A stretch of 64,000 nucleotides of DNA from Streptomyces sp. NBC_01260. Its GTDB lineage: Bacteria; Actinomycetota; Actinomycetes; Streptomycetales; Streptomycetaceae. The number at the start of each line of letters is the position of its first letter. The first letter of the stretch is position 1. The DNA is taken from NCBI RefSeq assembly GCF_036226405.1, contig NZ_CP108464.1, forward strand, positions 8,370,001 to 8,434,000, written 5' to 3'. Of the stretch, positions 32,407 through 41,642 are shown in pieces. The position numbers were made by a program, and so were the translations under genes. The notes beneath the pieces were generated by a model. The model saw only the letters and a list, made by a program, of their open reading frames with translations, was not told the DNA's origin and searched no databases.

Positions 32407-32493
32407 CGGGTGGGGGCGAAGAAAGGTACGTAACTGGGGACCTGGGCCGTGATTGAAAAGTTCGGCATCGCCGGGATGGAATAGGCTCACTGC

Positions 32494-32859
32494 ATGGTGC
32501 AGAGCAGTGCGGTAAACGTCGACGGGTATCTGGCCGAGGTTCCGGAGGAGCGCAGGGATGTCCTGACCAGGCTGCGGCAGTTGTGCCGGGCTGAGCTGAA
32601 GGGGTTCGACGAGGTCATGGCGCACGGCATGCCCGCGTACGAGCGGAACGGCGTCGCCGAGATCGCGTTCGCGAGTCAGAAGCAGTACATCTCCTTCTAC
32701 CTCATGCGGAGCGATGTCCGGGAGGCGTTCGAGGGAAGGCTGGCCGGGCAGGACATGGGCAAGGGCTGTCTGCGGTTCCGTAAACCGGGGAGCATCGACT
32801 TCCGCCTGGTGCGAGACCTGCTGAGGGCCACTGCGACCGTCCCGGGCAAGATCTGCTGA
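32494..32859 (+). CDS. DUF1801 (YdhG-like) protein
   Basis: This 121-residue protein starts at ATG 32494. VDGYLAEVPEERRDVLTRLR, then CRAELKGFDEVMAHGMPAYE and FASQKQYISFYLMRSDVREA follow the DUF1801 pattern (Y-x-x-x-x-P-x-x-x-R-x-x-L-x-x-[IL]-R near the start, a W/MPAY centre and a YISFYL strand). The fold resembles frataxin-like iron chaperones in structure, but the function is unproved. GC content returns to the genome norm here. Confidence 0.82.
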   Translation: MVQSSAVNVDGYLAEVPEERRDVLTRLRQLCRAELKGFDEVMAHGMPAYERNGVAEIAFASQKQYISFYLMRSDVREAFEGRLAGQDMGKGCLRFRKPGSIDFRLVRDLLRATATVPGKIC

Positions 32860-33282
32860 CAGCAGGGGCGCGGAAGTCTCCGCCCCACAACATGATCCGA
32901 ACCAGGAACGCTCTCTATGTCCTCCCGGCGGGGCCCTGCCGGCGTCACCGCGTCAAGAGGCAGCGCACGCTCCCGATGCCCAGGACGGCGATGCCCCGCT
33001 TCAGGCCCACGGCGCGCCGATCTCCGATCCGAGTGACCGCAGTGGCCAGGTGCCGCACGCCGAACCGCGGAATCCAGGATTCCCCGGCCGGGTCCCACAC
33101 CGCACCGGGAGCGGCGCGACCCGGGGCGCGGGCCGCGCCCATGGTGGTCAGCGGTCGCCGCCATCGGTATGAGGCCGGGAATCCACCCCGCACCATCGCT
33201 TGACCCCGCGCCTTCGGCTCGTGCAAGGTCGCCGGTCAGTGGCTCGGTCCCTCCTCCCCACTTCTCCGGTTGGAGCTTCCCC
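32860..33282. other. Intergenic region without a supported gene
   Basis: About 420 bases lie between the DUF1801 gene and the N-acetylglucosaminidase gene. The frames present are Arg/Pro-rich shadows on both strands. The region should hold the glycosidase promoter, but no clear operator palindrome was seen. Confidence 0.5.
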
Positions 33283-35496
33283 ATGAACATCAGCCGTCGC
33301 ACGATCATCGGCGCCGTCGGCGCCGCCGCGGCCCTCGGCGCAGCGAGCGGCACCGCGGCCGACGCGTCACCGGGACGATCCGCCGCCTCCCGCGCGCTGG
33401 CGCGGCTACTGCCCCACCACCACGACCAGGTCACCTTCCGCACCGTTCCCGCCAAGGACGGAGCCGACGCCTTCCGCGTCTCCGGGACAACCGGGCACAT
33501 CACGGTCGAAGGCACTACTCCCGCCGTTCAACTCACCGGATTCCACCACTACCTGAGGTCCACCGCACACGCCCACTTCTCCTGGACGGGCGAACAGACC
33601 GCCCTTTCCCGGAAGCTGCCAGGTGTCACGGAGCCCCTGGTCAGAGCGGCGAACGTAGCCCACCGCTATGCCCTCAACGACACCAGCGACGGCTACACCG
33701 GCCCCTACCAGGGCTGGGACTACTGGGAGCACGAACTCGACGTCCTCGCCCTGCACGGCTACAACGAGGTCCTCGTCCACACCGGCGCGGACTCCGTCTA
33801 CCACCGCACATTCATGGAACACGGCTACACCGACACCGAGATGCGCGCCTGGATCGCCGGGCCCGCCCACCAGCCGTGGTGGCTGCTGCAGAACATGTCG
33901 GCGTTCGGTGGCCCCGTCTCCTCGCAACTCCTTGACCGGCGACTCGCGTTGGGCAGGCGCATCGTGAACCGGCTGCGCGAACTGGGCATGACGCCGGTGC
34001 TCCCCGGTTACTTCGGTACGGTCCCGCCCGGCTTCGCCGACCGCAACCCGGGAGCCCACGTCGTGCCGCAGGGCGACTGGGTCGGCTTCACCCGCCCCGA
34101 CTGGCTCGACCCGCGCACCGAGAGCTTCACCCGGCTCGCCGAGACCTTCTACCGAGTCCAGAGCGAGCTCCTCGGAGACTCCGACATGTACAAGGTCGAC
34201 CTCCTGCACGAAGGCGGAGTACCGGGAGACGTCCCCGTCGGTGACGCCGCCCGCGCGGTGGAGAGCGCGCTGCGCACCGCGCATCCCGGTGCTGTCTGGA
34301 ACATCCTCGGCTGGCAGACCAACCCGCGGCGCGAGATCATCGACGCCGTCGACAGGACGAAGCTGTTCATCGTCGACGGTCTCTCCGACCGGTTCCCGAC
34401 GGTCACCGACCGCGAGAAGGACTGGGCGGGGACCCCGTACGCCTTCGGCTCGATCTGGAACTTCGGCGGCCACACCACCATGGGCGCCAACACCGCCGAC
34501 TGGGCGGAGCTGTACGGGAAGTGGCGCACCAAGCAGGGAAGCGCGCTGGCCGGCATCGCCCTGATGCCCGAGGCTGCCGACAACAACCCTGCGGCGTTCG
34601 CGCTCTTCAGCGACCTGCCATGGACCGAGGGCCCACTGGAACTCACCACCTGGTTCGACCGGTGGGCGGTCCAGCGGTACGGAGCCCCCGACCGGCACGC
34701 CACCGCCGCCTGGGACACGCTCCGCCGCACCGCCTACGGCACAACCCGCCAAGACAGCTGGGCCGAAGGGCACGACGGCCTCTTCGGCGCGCGCCCCTCG
34801 CTCACCGCGTCCCACGGGGCGTCCTGGTCGCCCGCGGCGTTCCGCTACGACCCCGCCGAATTCGCTGCGGCGCTGCCCGAACTCCTCGCGGTCGCAACGC
34901 CACTGCGCAGGAGCACCGCGTACCGGTACGACCTGCTCGATGTCACCCGGCAGGTCATCTCGCACCGCAGCCGCGTACTGCTCCCCCTCATCAAGACGGC
35001 GTACGACACCGCGGACCGGCCGCGGTTCGCACGCCTCACCGATGAGTGGTTCGGCTGGATGGAACTCCTGGAGGACGCCGTGTCCACCGACTCCCGCCAC
35101 CTCCTGGGCCGTTGGGTTGCCGACGCCCGCGCATGGGGTGCCACCGCGTCCGAGCGGGACCGGCTCGCACACGACGCGCTGTCGCTCCTCACCGTGTGGG
35201 GCGACCGCTCCGCCTCGGACCGCGGTGGACTGCACGACTACGCGAACCGCGAGTGGGCGGGTCTGGTCGGCGGCCTCTACACCCTCCGCTGGAAGACCTA
35301 CTTCGACGAGTTGGCGGCGGCGCTGGCCGAGGACCGCGCGCCGGCGGCCGTCGACTGGTACGCGCTGGAGGACACCTGGGTGCGCACCCGCCGTCCGTAC
35401 GCCACCAGGCCCTCCGGCGACATCGTCCGAGTCGCCCGCAAGGCCGCCGCGCTGGAACGGGACGCCGCCGCACGGGACGCCGCCGCGACGAGCTGA
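33283..35496 (+). CDS. Exported GH89 alpha-N-acetylglucosaminidase
   Basis: ATG 33283 encodes 737 residues. A twin-arginine signal (MNISRRTIIGAVGAAAALGA) leads to an N-terminal small domain (LTGFHHYLRSTAHAHFSWTG) and the GH89 barrel. NVAHRYALNDTSDGYTGPYQ with GWDYWEHELDVLALHGYNEV is the family opening. PGYFGTVPPGFADRNPGAHV and YKVDLLHEGGVPGDV hold predicted active-site acids, and LFIVDGLSDRFPTV, YAFGSIWNFGGHTTMG and LMPEAADNNPAAFALFSDLP follow. The alpha-helical C-terminal domain is complete. The enzyme cleaves terminal alpha-linked GlcNAc, as in heparan sulfate or gastric mucin. It is convergent with the polysaccharide lyase. Confidence 0.93.
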   Translation: MNISRRTIIGAVGAAAALGAASGTAADASPGRSAASRALARLLPHHHDQVTFRTVPAKDGADAFRVSGTTGHITVEGTTPAVQLTGFHHYLRSTAHAHFSWTGEQTALSRKLPGVTEPLVRAANVAHRYALNDTSDGYTGPYQGWDYWEHELDVLALHGYNEVLVHTGADSVYHRTFMEHGYTDTEMRAWIAGPAHQPWWLLQNMSAFGGPVSSQLLDRRLALGRRIVNRLRELGMTPVLPGYFGTVPPGFADRNPGAHVVPQGDWVGFTRPDWLDPRTESFTRLAETFYRVQSELLGDSDMYKVDLLHEGGVPGDVPVGDAARAVESALRTAHPGAVWNILGWQTNPRREIIDAVDRTKLFIVDGLSDRFPTVTDREKDWAGTPYAFGSIWNFGGHTTMGANTADWAELYGKWRTKQGSALAGIALMPEAADNNPAAFALFSDLPWTEGPLELTTWFDRWAVQRYGAPDRHATAAWDTLRRTAYGTTRQDSWAEGHDGLFGARPSLTASHGASWSPAAFRYDPAEFAAALPELLAVATPLRRSTAYRYDLLDVTRQVISHRSRVLLPLIKTAYDTADRPRFARLTDEWFGWMELLEDAVSTDSRHLLGRWVADARAWGATASERDRLAHDALSLLTVWGDRSASDRGGLHDYANREWAGLVGGLYTLRWKTYFDELAAALAEDRAPAAVDWYALEDTWVRTRRPYATRPSGDIVRVARKAAALERDAAARDAAATS

Positions 35497-35524
35497 CACC
35501 ACCAGGTGCCCCGCCGGGGGCAGA

Positions 35525-35562
35525 CACCTCCGCCGGCCGGAGAGCGGCGGCCCGCGGAGGTG
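35525..35562. terminator. Hairpin between convergent GH89 and PL8 genes
   Basis: CACCTCCGC (35525-35533) pairs perfectly with GCGGAGGTG (35554-35562), with further complementary GGCC inside the loop. It lies in the 92-base gap between the two stops. Confidence 0.6.
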
Positions 35563-35588
35563 GCGGAGCCCGGTGGCACCGGGGACCG

Positions 35589-38063
35589 TCAGGCCGTGCG
35601 GACCCTGACCCGGTGGGTCGCTCCGTAGCTGCCGCTCAGGTCGCCGAACGTGAGGGTGAGGGCGGAGCCGGTCCGGGCACCGGTGACCGCGGGGTCCTTG
35701 GAGAGAACGGACGCGACCGGCCGCTTCCAGGTGAGGGTCAGGCTCTTGACGCTGCGGGACGGGTCGGCCACCGAGACCGTCGCCGTACCGTCGCGCCTCT
35801 CCCGGATCTGTACGCTCACCGGTGCGTCGGCCGTGACCGTGCCGACCGTTCCTGAAGCCCAGAAGTTGATCCCGGTGAAACCGAGCGAGGGTACGCGGAT
35901 GCCGTGCTGCCGGGAGGTGTTGGCGAGTATCCGCAGCCACAGCGGGTCGAGGGCGCGGGCGGCGGTGCGGAGCTCGCCGGCGCCGGGCATGAGGATGTAC
36001 GCGTACGAGGCATCCCGCGGGTCCGTTCCGTGGTCCTGCCACAGAGTCAGATAGCGTCGGGTGAAGGGGGCAGGCGAACTGCCGGCGTTGATGTCCTTCC
36101 ACGCGCCGGTGCGCTCCTCGCGCAGTGCGCTGATCCGGCTGCCGCCCGCCTGTGGGAAGACGTAGCCGGCGTGCCCCTGGATGTGCGCCCACCTGGTGTG
36201 TGTCCGCGTGGTGCTCCAGCCCTGGGCGGCCGGCTGCGGGATGCCGTTGAGGGTGAGTGCGGCGGTGCCCGATGCACCGAGGTTGCGGTTGTCGATCACC
36301 GTCTCGACCGCGGCGCCGTCGGCCGAGGTGATGCCCGCGCCGAGGCAGACGATCGAGTCGTCGAGCCAGAACCACGACTTCCGAGCGGTCATCGTGCTGT
36401 CGATGCCCCGCAGATGCTGCCCGGTGGTGCCGAACTCGCCGTCGGTGGTGCCGCCCACCCAGGTGGTGTCCGGCTTCGGATTGCCCCAGTTGCCGCCGAA
36501 TCCGTCCGAGAGGAGCTTCTTCGAGACGGTGACGCCGGGCAGCCGGTACGGGTCGACGGTCGGCCAAAAGGTGTCCGAGTACTGCGCCAGACCGTGGTCG
36601 CCGCCCCACCAGGACAGCCAGCCCGACCCGGTGTGGTAGCCGCGGGCGTGCTCGCCGTTGCCGAACTCGTAGTGCGCGATGCGGGCGGAGGCCATGCTGA
36701 CCGACGCGCCCCAGTCCCGGCGGCGGTGGGTGGCCCGGTCCATGTTGTGGAAGGTCCGGTGCTCGGCCGGCTCGGGCGACGCCTTGACCGTGTCGTCGTC
36801 GGCCAGCTTCTGCAACAAGGCCGTGTTGACCAGGCTCAGTTTCGGATTCCTGAGGGCGGGACCGTACGAGTCGCGTTGCAGCCAGCCCTTGACCATGGAG
36901 TTCCAGCGGGCCCGCTCCTCGGCGCTCGCGCCCCGGCCGACCAGGACGACCGAGGCCATCACGCTGTGCGCGCGGGTGTGGTCGTCCTGGGGCAGCTGGA
37001 AGGCGTCGGCCTCCGTCAGTCCGCGGCTGATGCCCCGGCTGGAGACGTTGTCCATCATCAGGCCGTTGTAGATGAAGGGCGCGATGGCCTTTTCGACGGT
37101 GTCGAGGAAGAGCTGACTGCCCGGGTCGTCGACCTGCCACGTCGAGTCCCGCAGCAGTGCGAACAGCCGGCCGAGGCCGTCGTGGAGCACCGCTCCGTAG
37201 CCCCCGATGTACGGGACGTCGGTGTGCTGGACGAACGAGCCGTCGGCGTAGAAGCCGTCGCCGGAGGTGACGTACGGGAAGACGGGGGACAGGGCGTCAC
37301 GGCCCAGCGCGATCTTGGCGGCGCTGTCGCCGACGACACCGCGCAGGATGATCCCGCGGCACAGGTCGACCCGGTTGGCACCGGTGCTGGTCCCGGTGTA
37401 CTTCGCCACGGCCGAGTCCGGCAGGAACCTGTCCACGGACCGGCAGTAGGTGGCCAGTTGCTCGGCCGACAGCTGGTCGTGGAGCAGCACGGCGGTGTCG
37501 AGGAGTGCCTGCGGGGAGCCGATCTGGAAGTTCCACCAGTTACCGAACGGTGCGGCGTCCGCGCTGTAGACGTCCGAGCAGAGGTGGTCCAGGCCGGTGA
37601 CGACGGCGTCGCGCAGGGCCTGGTCCCCGGTGACCCCGGTACCCGGCTGGGCGTACGCCTGGGCCATGGTGCTCAGCCGCGTGAAGCTGTCGTTCATCCG
37701 GGCCGAGTAGCCGTACGACTCCTGGTCGGTGTCCGGGGACGGATCGGCGTAGCCGAGGCCGGGCCAGAGCGAGCCGGCGGCCGGAGCCATGGTGGCCCGG
37801 AGACCTGTCGCCTGGGTGCCGAGCGTGGCGAGCTTCGACCGGAAGGGTTCCGCGGTCGGGCTGAAGCCCTCACCGAGGATCAGCGTGCGCCACTTGGCGC
37901 GCAGGGCGGCGAATGCGTCGTCCGCCTCGGTGGCGGCCGGCGCCTGGGCGACGGGTGCGGCCGAGGCGGTGCCGGTCTCGGCCAGGCCGGCCGCGAGTGC
38001 GGTGCCGCCGGTGGCCGCGAGGAAGGTGCGGCGGGACCAGGGGGACGGGGGAGGGGGCGTCAT
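35589..38063 (-). CDS. Exported polysaccharide lyase family 8 enzyme
   Basis: ATG 38063 is preferred to the longer frame because GGAG precedes it by about seven bases and a Tat signal (SPWSRRTFLAATGGTALAAG) follows at once. The 824-residue protein has the PL8 alpha/alpha toroid, with NWWNFQIGSPQALLDTAVLL (catalytic Asn and Trp patch) and SFVQHTDVPYIGGYGAVLHD (catalytic His and Tyr). The beta-sandwich domains follow (HNMDRATHRRRDWGASVSMA, GGTTDGEFGTTGQHLRG, SWFWLDDSIVCLGAGI). PL8 enzymes depolymerise hyaluronan, chondroitin or xanthan by beta-elimination. The exact substrate is not determined. Confidence 0.92.
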   Translation of the reverse strand: MTPPPPSPWSRRTFLAATGGTALAAGLAETGTASAAPVAQAPAATEADDAFAALRAKWRTLILGEGFSPTAEPFRSKLATLGTQATGLRATMAPAAGSLWPGLGYADPSPDTDQESYGYSARMNDSFTRLSTMAQAYAQPGTGVTGDQALRDAVVTGLDHLCSDVYSADAAPFGNWWNFQIGSPQALLDTAVLLHDQLSAEQLATYCRSVDRFLPDSAVAKYTGTSTGANRVDLCRGIILRGVVGDSAAKIALGRDALSPVFPYVTSGDGFYADGSFVQHTDVPYIGGYGAVLHDGLGRLFALLRDSTWQVDDPGSQLFLDTVEKAIAPFIYNGLMMDNVSSRGISRGLTEADAFQLPQDDHTRAHSVMASVVLVGRGASAEERARWNSMVKGWLQRDSYGPALRNPKLSLVNTALLQKLADDDTVKASPEPAEHRTFHNMDRATHRRRDWGASVSMASARIAHYEFGNGEHARGYHTGSGWLSWWGGDHGLAQYSDTFWPTVDPYRLPGVTVSKKLLSDGFGGNWGNPKPDTTWVGGTTDGEFGTTGQHLRGIDSTMTARKSWFWLDDSIVCLGAGITSADGAAVETVIDNRNLGASGTAALTLNGIPQPAAQGWSTTRTHTRWAHIQGHAGYVFPQAGGSRISALREERTGAWKDINAGSSPAPFTRRYLTLWQDHGTDPRDASYAYILMPGAGELRTAARALDPLWLRILANTSRQHGIRVPSLGFTGINFWASGTVGTVTADAPVSVQIRERRDGTATVSVADPSRSVKSLTLTWKRPVASVLSKDPAVTGARTGSALTLTFGDLSGSYGATHRVRVRTA

Positions 38064-38334
38064 GGGTGCTCCGGAGGCCGGGAGATGGACGGGAGAGCGT
38101 GGTGAAGTCAGCCGGTTTTTAACACGCATACGCTCAACCGCTCAATAGAACCGACGGAATTGATCGTTTCGATCGCTATGAGTGCCCGCTGTCCGGCCCG
38201 CTTTGTCGCGGACGCCGCCCTTCGTCTTGCCCTGCGCGAGGCGAACCGACCGCCGACCCGACCGCGGTGGGAGCCGGCCCGCAGAGGTCGGAGGCGGGCG
38301 AGGCGACTCCCGGCGCCGCCGCTGCCCGGGTCTC
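38064..38334. promoter_or_regulatory. Polysaccharide-lyase promoter region with TTGAGCG repeats
   Basis: On the minus strand at 38131-38145 two TTGAGCG heptamers lie eight bases apart, about 70-80 bases upstream of the lyase start. TATTGAGCG there matches eight of nine bases of the left arm of the palindrome at 30628 (TATTGAACG). The remaining sequence to the end of the modBC gene at 38335 holds no supported gene. Confidence 0.4.
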
Positions 38335-40284
38335 CTACAGCGCCACGATCGTCGCTTCGGTCGCCTTGACGCTGGTCCACACCGAAACCCCGTCGGCGAG
38401 GCCGAGTTCGGCCGCGGCCTGGGGGGTGATCTCGGCGACGAGATCCGGTGCCTGCGGTGAGGTGATGAGGACGCGCAGGCGGCTGCCGCTGGTGGTGATC
38501 TCCCGGACGGTGCCCGCCCAGATGTTGCGCGGACTGCCGCCCGGCTCGGTGCGGTGCACGGAGACGGCTTCGGGGGCGATGACCGCCAGTGCCGCCGTAC
38601 CCGCCGGCAGCGGTTCCGCGATGACGAGGAGGCCGCCGTCGTGGAGCTGGAGTCCGTCGGCGGTCGCGGTGCCGGGCCAGGCGTTGCGCCCGAGCATCCG
38701 GGCGACCCAGGGGGAGTGGGGGTGCCGGGTGACCTCGCCGGGCGGGGCGTCCTGGAGGACGTGGCCCTCCTCCAGGACGAGGACGCGGTCGGCGAGGGAG
38801 ACGGCCTCCACCGGGTCGTGTGTGACGATCAGGCAGACGCCGCCGAAGCCGTCGAGGTGGGTGCGCAGGGTGTGCCGCACATGTGCCCGGGTGGTCTGGT
38901 CGAGCGCGGCCAGCGGCTCATCGAGCAGCAGCAGCCGGGGCCGGGTGGCGAGCGCCCTGGCCAGGGCGATGCGCTGGGCCTGTCCGCCGGAGACCTGGGA
39001 GGGCTTGCGGGCGGCCAGATGCCCCACGCCGAGGCGGTCGAGCCATTGCTGGGCTCCACGGCGTGCCTCGGCGCGCGGCACGCCCTGGGCGCGCAGCCCG
39101 TAGGCGGTGTTCGCGAGTGCGCTGAGGTGGGGGAACAGTGCGCCGTCCTGGGGCACCCAGGCGACGCCGCGGCGGTGCGTGGGCAGGGCGCTGACGTCCA
39201 GCTCTCCCAGCCGCAGCGCGGCATGGGCGCGCGGGGTGAGCCCGAGTAGGGCACGCAGGAGGGTTGTCTTGCCCGCACCGTTGGGGCCGACGACAGCGAT
39301 GGTGGTCCCGGCGTCGGCGTCGAGAGTGAGCTGGTTGAAGCCGGTGACCTCGGCGTGCAGCGGCCAGCTCTCCCGGTTGGCGCCGGGGTCGGCATCGCCC
39401 GGCAGCGCCGTTCGGATGTCCTTGGAGGGGTTGGAGGCCGGCTCATCGGCCGGGGCGCGCGGACCGGCCGCCGCGGCACTCGGGGTGCCGGTCCATCGTC
39501 CGCGCAGTCCGAGAAGGACGAGCATGGCGATAGCGAGCAGGAGCAGGGAGACCGAGGTGGCGGCCTCGGGGTTGTCCTGGAGGAGCAGGTAGACCTGGAG
39601 GGGCAGGGTCTGGGTGGTACCGGGGAGGTTTCCGGCGAAGGTGATGGTCGCGCCGAACTCGCCGAGCGCCCGCGCCCAGGTGAGTGCGGCTCCGGCGGCG
39701 AGACCGGGGGCGACCATCGGCAGGGTGACGGTGAAGAAGACCCGGATCGGCGAGGCCCCGAGGGAGGACGCCGTCTCCTCGTAACGGGGGCGCAGTCCGC
39801 CGAGTGCTCCTTCGAGGCTGATGACCAGGAACGGCATCGCGACGAAGGTCGCCGCCAGGACGGCGCCGGAGGTGTGGAAGGGCAGCGTGATGCCGAACGT
39901 GTCCTCCAGCCACGGCCCGAGCAGACCGCGGCGGCCGAAGGCGAGCAGCAGGGCGACACCGCCCACCGTGGGCGGCAACACCATCGGCAGGAGCACGAGG
40001 GAACGGACGAACGTCTTGCCGGGGAAGTCGGTACGGGCCAGCAGCCAGGCCAGCGGAACACCGAGAACGAGCGAGAGCCCGAGCGCCCAGAGGGAGACGA
40101 GCAGCGACAGCTTCAGTGCCTCGGTCGTCCCGGGGCTGGTCAGATGGTCTGCGAGCTCGCCCCATGAGGTGCGGGCGAGGATTCCGATCAGTGGCAGCAA
40201 CAGAAAGCCGATGGCCAGCAGTGCGGGGATCGCCAGGGCGATCGGTGCGCGGGGGCCGGCGGCGCGGCTGCGAAGGCGTCTCAT
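38335..40284 (-). CDS. modBC: Fused molybdate ABC permease-ATPase (ModB-ModC)
   Basis: The 649-residue protein starts at ATG 40284. Residues 1-260 are the ModB permease, with SLLVSLWALGLSLVLGVPLA, VLLPMVLPPTVGGVALLLAF and the coupling loop GASPIRVFFTVTLPMVAPGL. A charged linker follows. From about residue 330 comes ModC: Walker A VVGPNGAGKTTLLRALLG, PQDGALFPHLSALANTAYGL (Q-loop), signature PSQVSGGQAQRIALARALAT and Walker B LLLLDEPLAALD. The C-terminal part (AVIAPEAVSVHRTEPGGSPR and onward) is a Mop/TOBE-type regulatory domain that binds molybdate. A strong hairpin separates it from modA. Confidence 0.93.
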   Translation of the reverse strand: MRRLRSRAAGPRAPIALAIPALLAIGFLLLPLIGILARTSWGELADHLTSPGTTEALKLSLLVSLWALGLSLVLGVPLAWLLARTDFPGKTFVRSLVLLPMVLPPTVGGVALLLAFGRRGLLGPWLEDTFGITLPFHTSGAVLAATFVAMPFLVISLEGALGGLRPRYEETASSLGASPIRVFFTVTLPMVAPGLAAGAALTWARALGEFGATITFAGNLPGTTQTLPLQVYLLLQDNPEAATSVSLLLLAIAMLVLLGLRGRWTGTPSAAAAGPRAPADEPASNPSKDIRTALPGDADPGANRESWPLHAEVTGFNQLTLDADAGTTIAVVGPNGAGKTTLLRALLGLTPRAHAALRLGELDVSALPTHRRGVAWVPQDGALFPHLSALANTAYGLRAQGVPRAEARRGAQQWLDRLGVGHLAARKPSQVSGGQAQRIALARALATRPRLLLLDEPLAALDQTTRAHVRHTLRTHLDGFGGVCLIVTHDPVEAVSLADRVLVLEEGHVLQDAPPGEVTRHPHSPWVARMLGRNAWPGTATADGLQLHDGGLLVIAEPLPAGTAALAVIAPEAVSVHRTEPGGSPRNIWAGTVREITTSGSRLRVLITSPQAPDLVAEITPQAAAELGLADGVSVWTSVKATEATIVAL

Positions 40285-40307
40285 CGTGGTCCCTGAAGCT
40301 GGAAGTG

Positions 40308-40348
40308 CCGTGCGGGCGGCCAGGACCGAGGTCAGGCCGCCCGCACGG
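40308..40348. terminator. Intercistronic hairpin between modA and modBC
   Basis: CCGTGCGGGCGGCC (40308-40321) pairs perfectly, over 14 bases, with 40335-40348 across a 13-base loop. It sits within the 76-base gap between the two genes of one transport operon. It probably acts as a partial terminator or RNA-stabilising barrier that makes binding protein more abundant than permease-ATPase. Confidence 0.7.
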
Positions 40349-40360
40349 GGTGGTCACCGG

Positions 40361-41167
40361 TTACGGCTGCTGGAAGCCGGCGGCGGCGAGGATCTTCTGG
40401 GCCTCCGGGGTGGAGAGCCACTTCACGAACGTGTCCGCGGCTTCGCTGTTCTTGGTCGCCTTCAGGGTCGCAGCCGGGTAGGAGGCCACGGCGTTCTGGG
40501 CATCGGGGATGTCGATGGCGTCCACCTTGTCGGCCGCGGCGGCGACATCCGTCTTGTAGACGAGACCGGCGTCGGCCTCACCGAGTTCGACCTTGCTGAG
40601 GACGGAGCGGACGTCGAGCTCCTGGGAGACCGGCTTCACGTCGATCTTCTGGGCGTCCAGGATCTGCTTGCTGTAGCGGCCCACCGGGACCTCGGGGGCG
40701 GCGAGCACCACCTTCAGCTTGGTGTCCGAGAGATCCTTCAGGCTGTCGATCTTCTCCGGGTTGCCCTTGCCGGTGGCGATCACCAGGCGGTTCTTCGCGA
40801 TGACGGTCGGCGTTCCGGTGTCGGACTTCAGCCCGTCCATCGTCTTGGTGTCCGCGGTGACCAGGGCGTCGGCGGGCGCCCCCTGCTTGACCTGGGCGGC
40901 GAGCTGCTGCGAGCCGGCGAAGGAGAACTTCACCTCGGTGCCGGGGTGCTCCTTCTCGTACGCCGCGCCGGCCGTCTTGAAGACGTCGGTGAGCGAGGCG
41001 GCGGCCAGCACCGTCAGGTTCGCCTTCGGCGCCCCGGATGCGGACGCGGTGGCGTCGGCGCCAGAGTCCTTCTTGTCGTTGTCGCTGCCACAGGCGGCCA
41101 GCGGGACGAGGAGAGCCGCCGTGAGGATCGCGGCTGCGGTACGGCGTCTGGTGAAGGCGAGGGGCAT
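40361..41167 (-). CDS. modA: Molybdate-binding lipoprotein ModA
   Basis: This 268-residue protein starts at ATG 41167. A lipoprotein signal ends LLVPLAACGSD (lipobox LAAC). The mature domain has NLTVLAAASLTDVFKTAGAA (A-A-A-S-L oxyanion-binding start), VKFSFAGSQQLAAQVKQGAP (S-x-x-L/Q-A-x-Q-I-x-x-G-A-P), DALVTADTKTMDGL and VPVGRYSKQILDAQ, followed by LGEADAGLVYKTDV. These are the classic ModA ligand loops for molybdate and tungstate. It passes the oxyanion to the fused ModBC encoded downstream. Confidence 0.93.
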   Translation of the reverse strand: MPLAFTRRRTAAAILTAALLVPLAACGSDNDKKDSGADATASASGAPKANLTVLAAASLTDVFKTAGAAYEKEHPGTEVKFSFAGSQQLAAQVKQGAPADALVTADTKTMDGLKSDTGTPTVIAKNRLVIATGKGNPEKIDSLKDLSDTKLKVVLAAPEVPVGRYSKQILDAQKIDVKPVSQELDVRSVLSKVELGEADAGLVYKTDVAAAADKVDAIDIPDAQNAVASYPAATLKATKNSEAADTFVKWLSTPEAQKILAAAGFQQP

Positions 41168-41642
41168 GAGGGTCGGAACTCCTTGGGAACGCGGTCGGCT
41201 GGTGCCGTCCGAGCGGATGGTGGTGAGCCGCGCCGGGGACGGGCGACGCCGCTTGGTGGAGCTGTGGGGCGGTGACTCAGGTGCGGTCGACGTGCACGCC
41301 GGTCGATATGACGCGAGTGGTGGTCACCCCGCTGCGACATCAGCCATGGCGTAGGACTGCATGTGCCACACAGTAGGCGTTTTGAGCTTGCATTTACAAT
41401 GTGTAATGCGAAGGTCCATAGCAGATGCGTTGTCGTTCGGAGGAAGCTCCGAAGCGCTCGCCGCGTGGAAACGCCGAGGTGAGGGCGGTTCGCTGACCCG
41501 TTGTCCCCGTTTGCCGGGCGAGGTGGCGAATCTCCCTGGCGTCTGCGGCGGGCGGTCGGCCGGCTGAACCGGAAATGTCTACAGTGAGGAATGCAGACCG
41601 GGAAATACCTGGCATTTCACCCTGAATTCGAGGCGCTTCTCC
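41168..41642. promoter_or_regulatory. Divergent modA/molbindin control region with AT-rich element
   Basis: This 475-base interval drives modA leftward and the molbindin gene rightward. At 41390-41410 the otherwise GC-rich DNA contains GCATTTACAATGTGTAATGC, an imperfect inverted repeat. GCATTTACGATG recurs at 46493 in the control region of the molybdoenzyme/pucR pair. No protein-coding gene is supported and no canonical Moco-riboswitch features were recognised. Confidence 0.4.

Noticed and set aside
33406..37140. 1244-residue minus-strand frame across the GH89 and lyase genes
   Set aside because: It is a shadow of two well-supported enzymes; its product is Arg/Gly/Pro-rich without domains.
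41168..41642. Moco riboswitch upstream of modA or molbindin
   Set aside because: No conserved Moco-RNA blocks were recognised; only an AT-rich imperfect repeat is visible.
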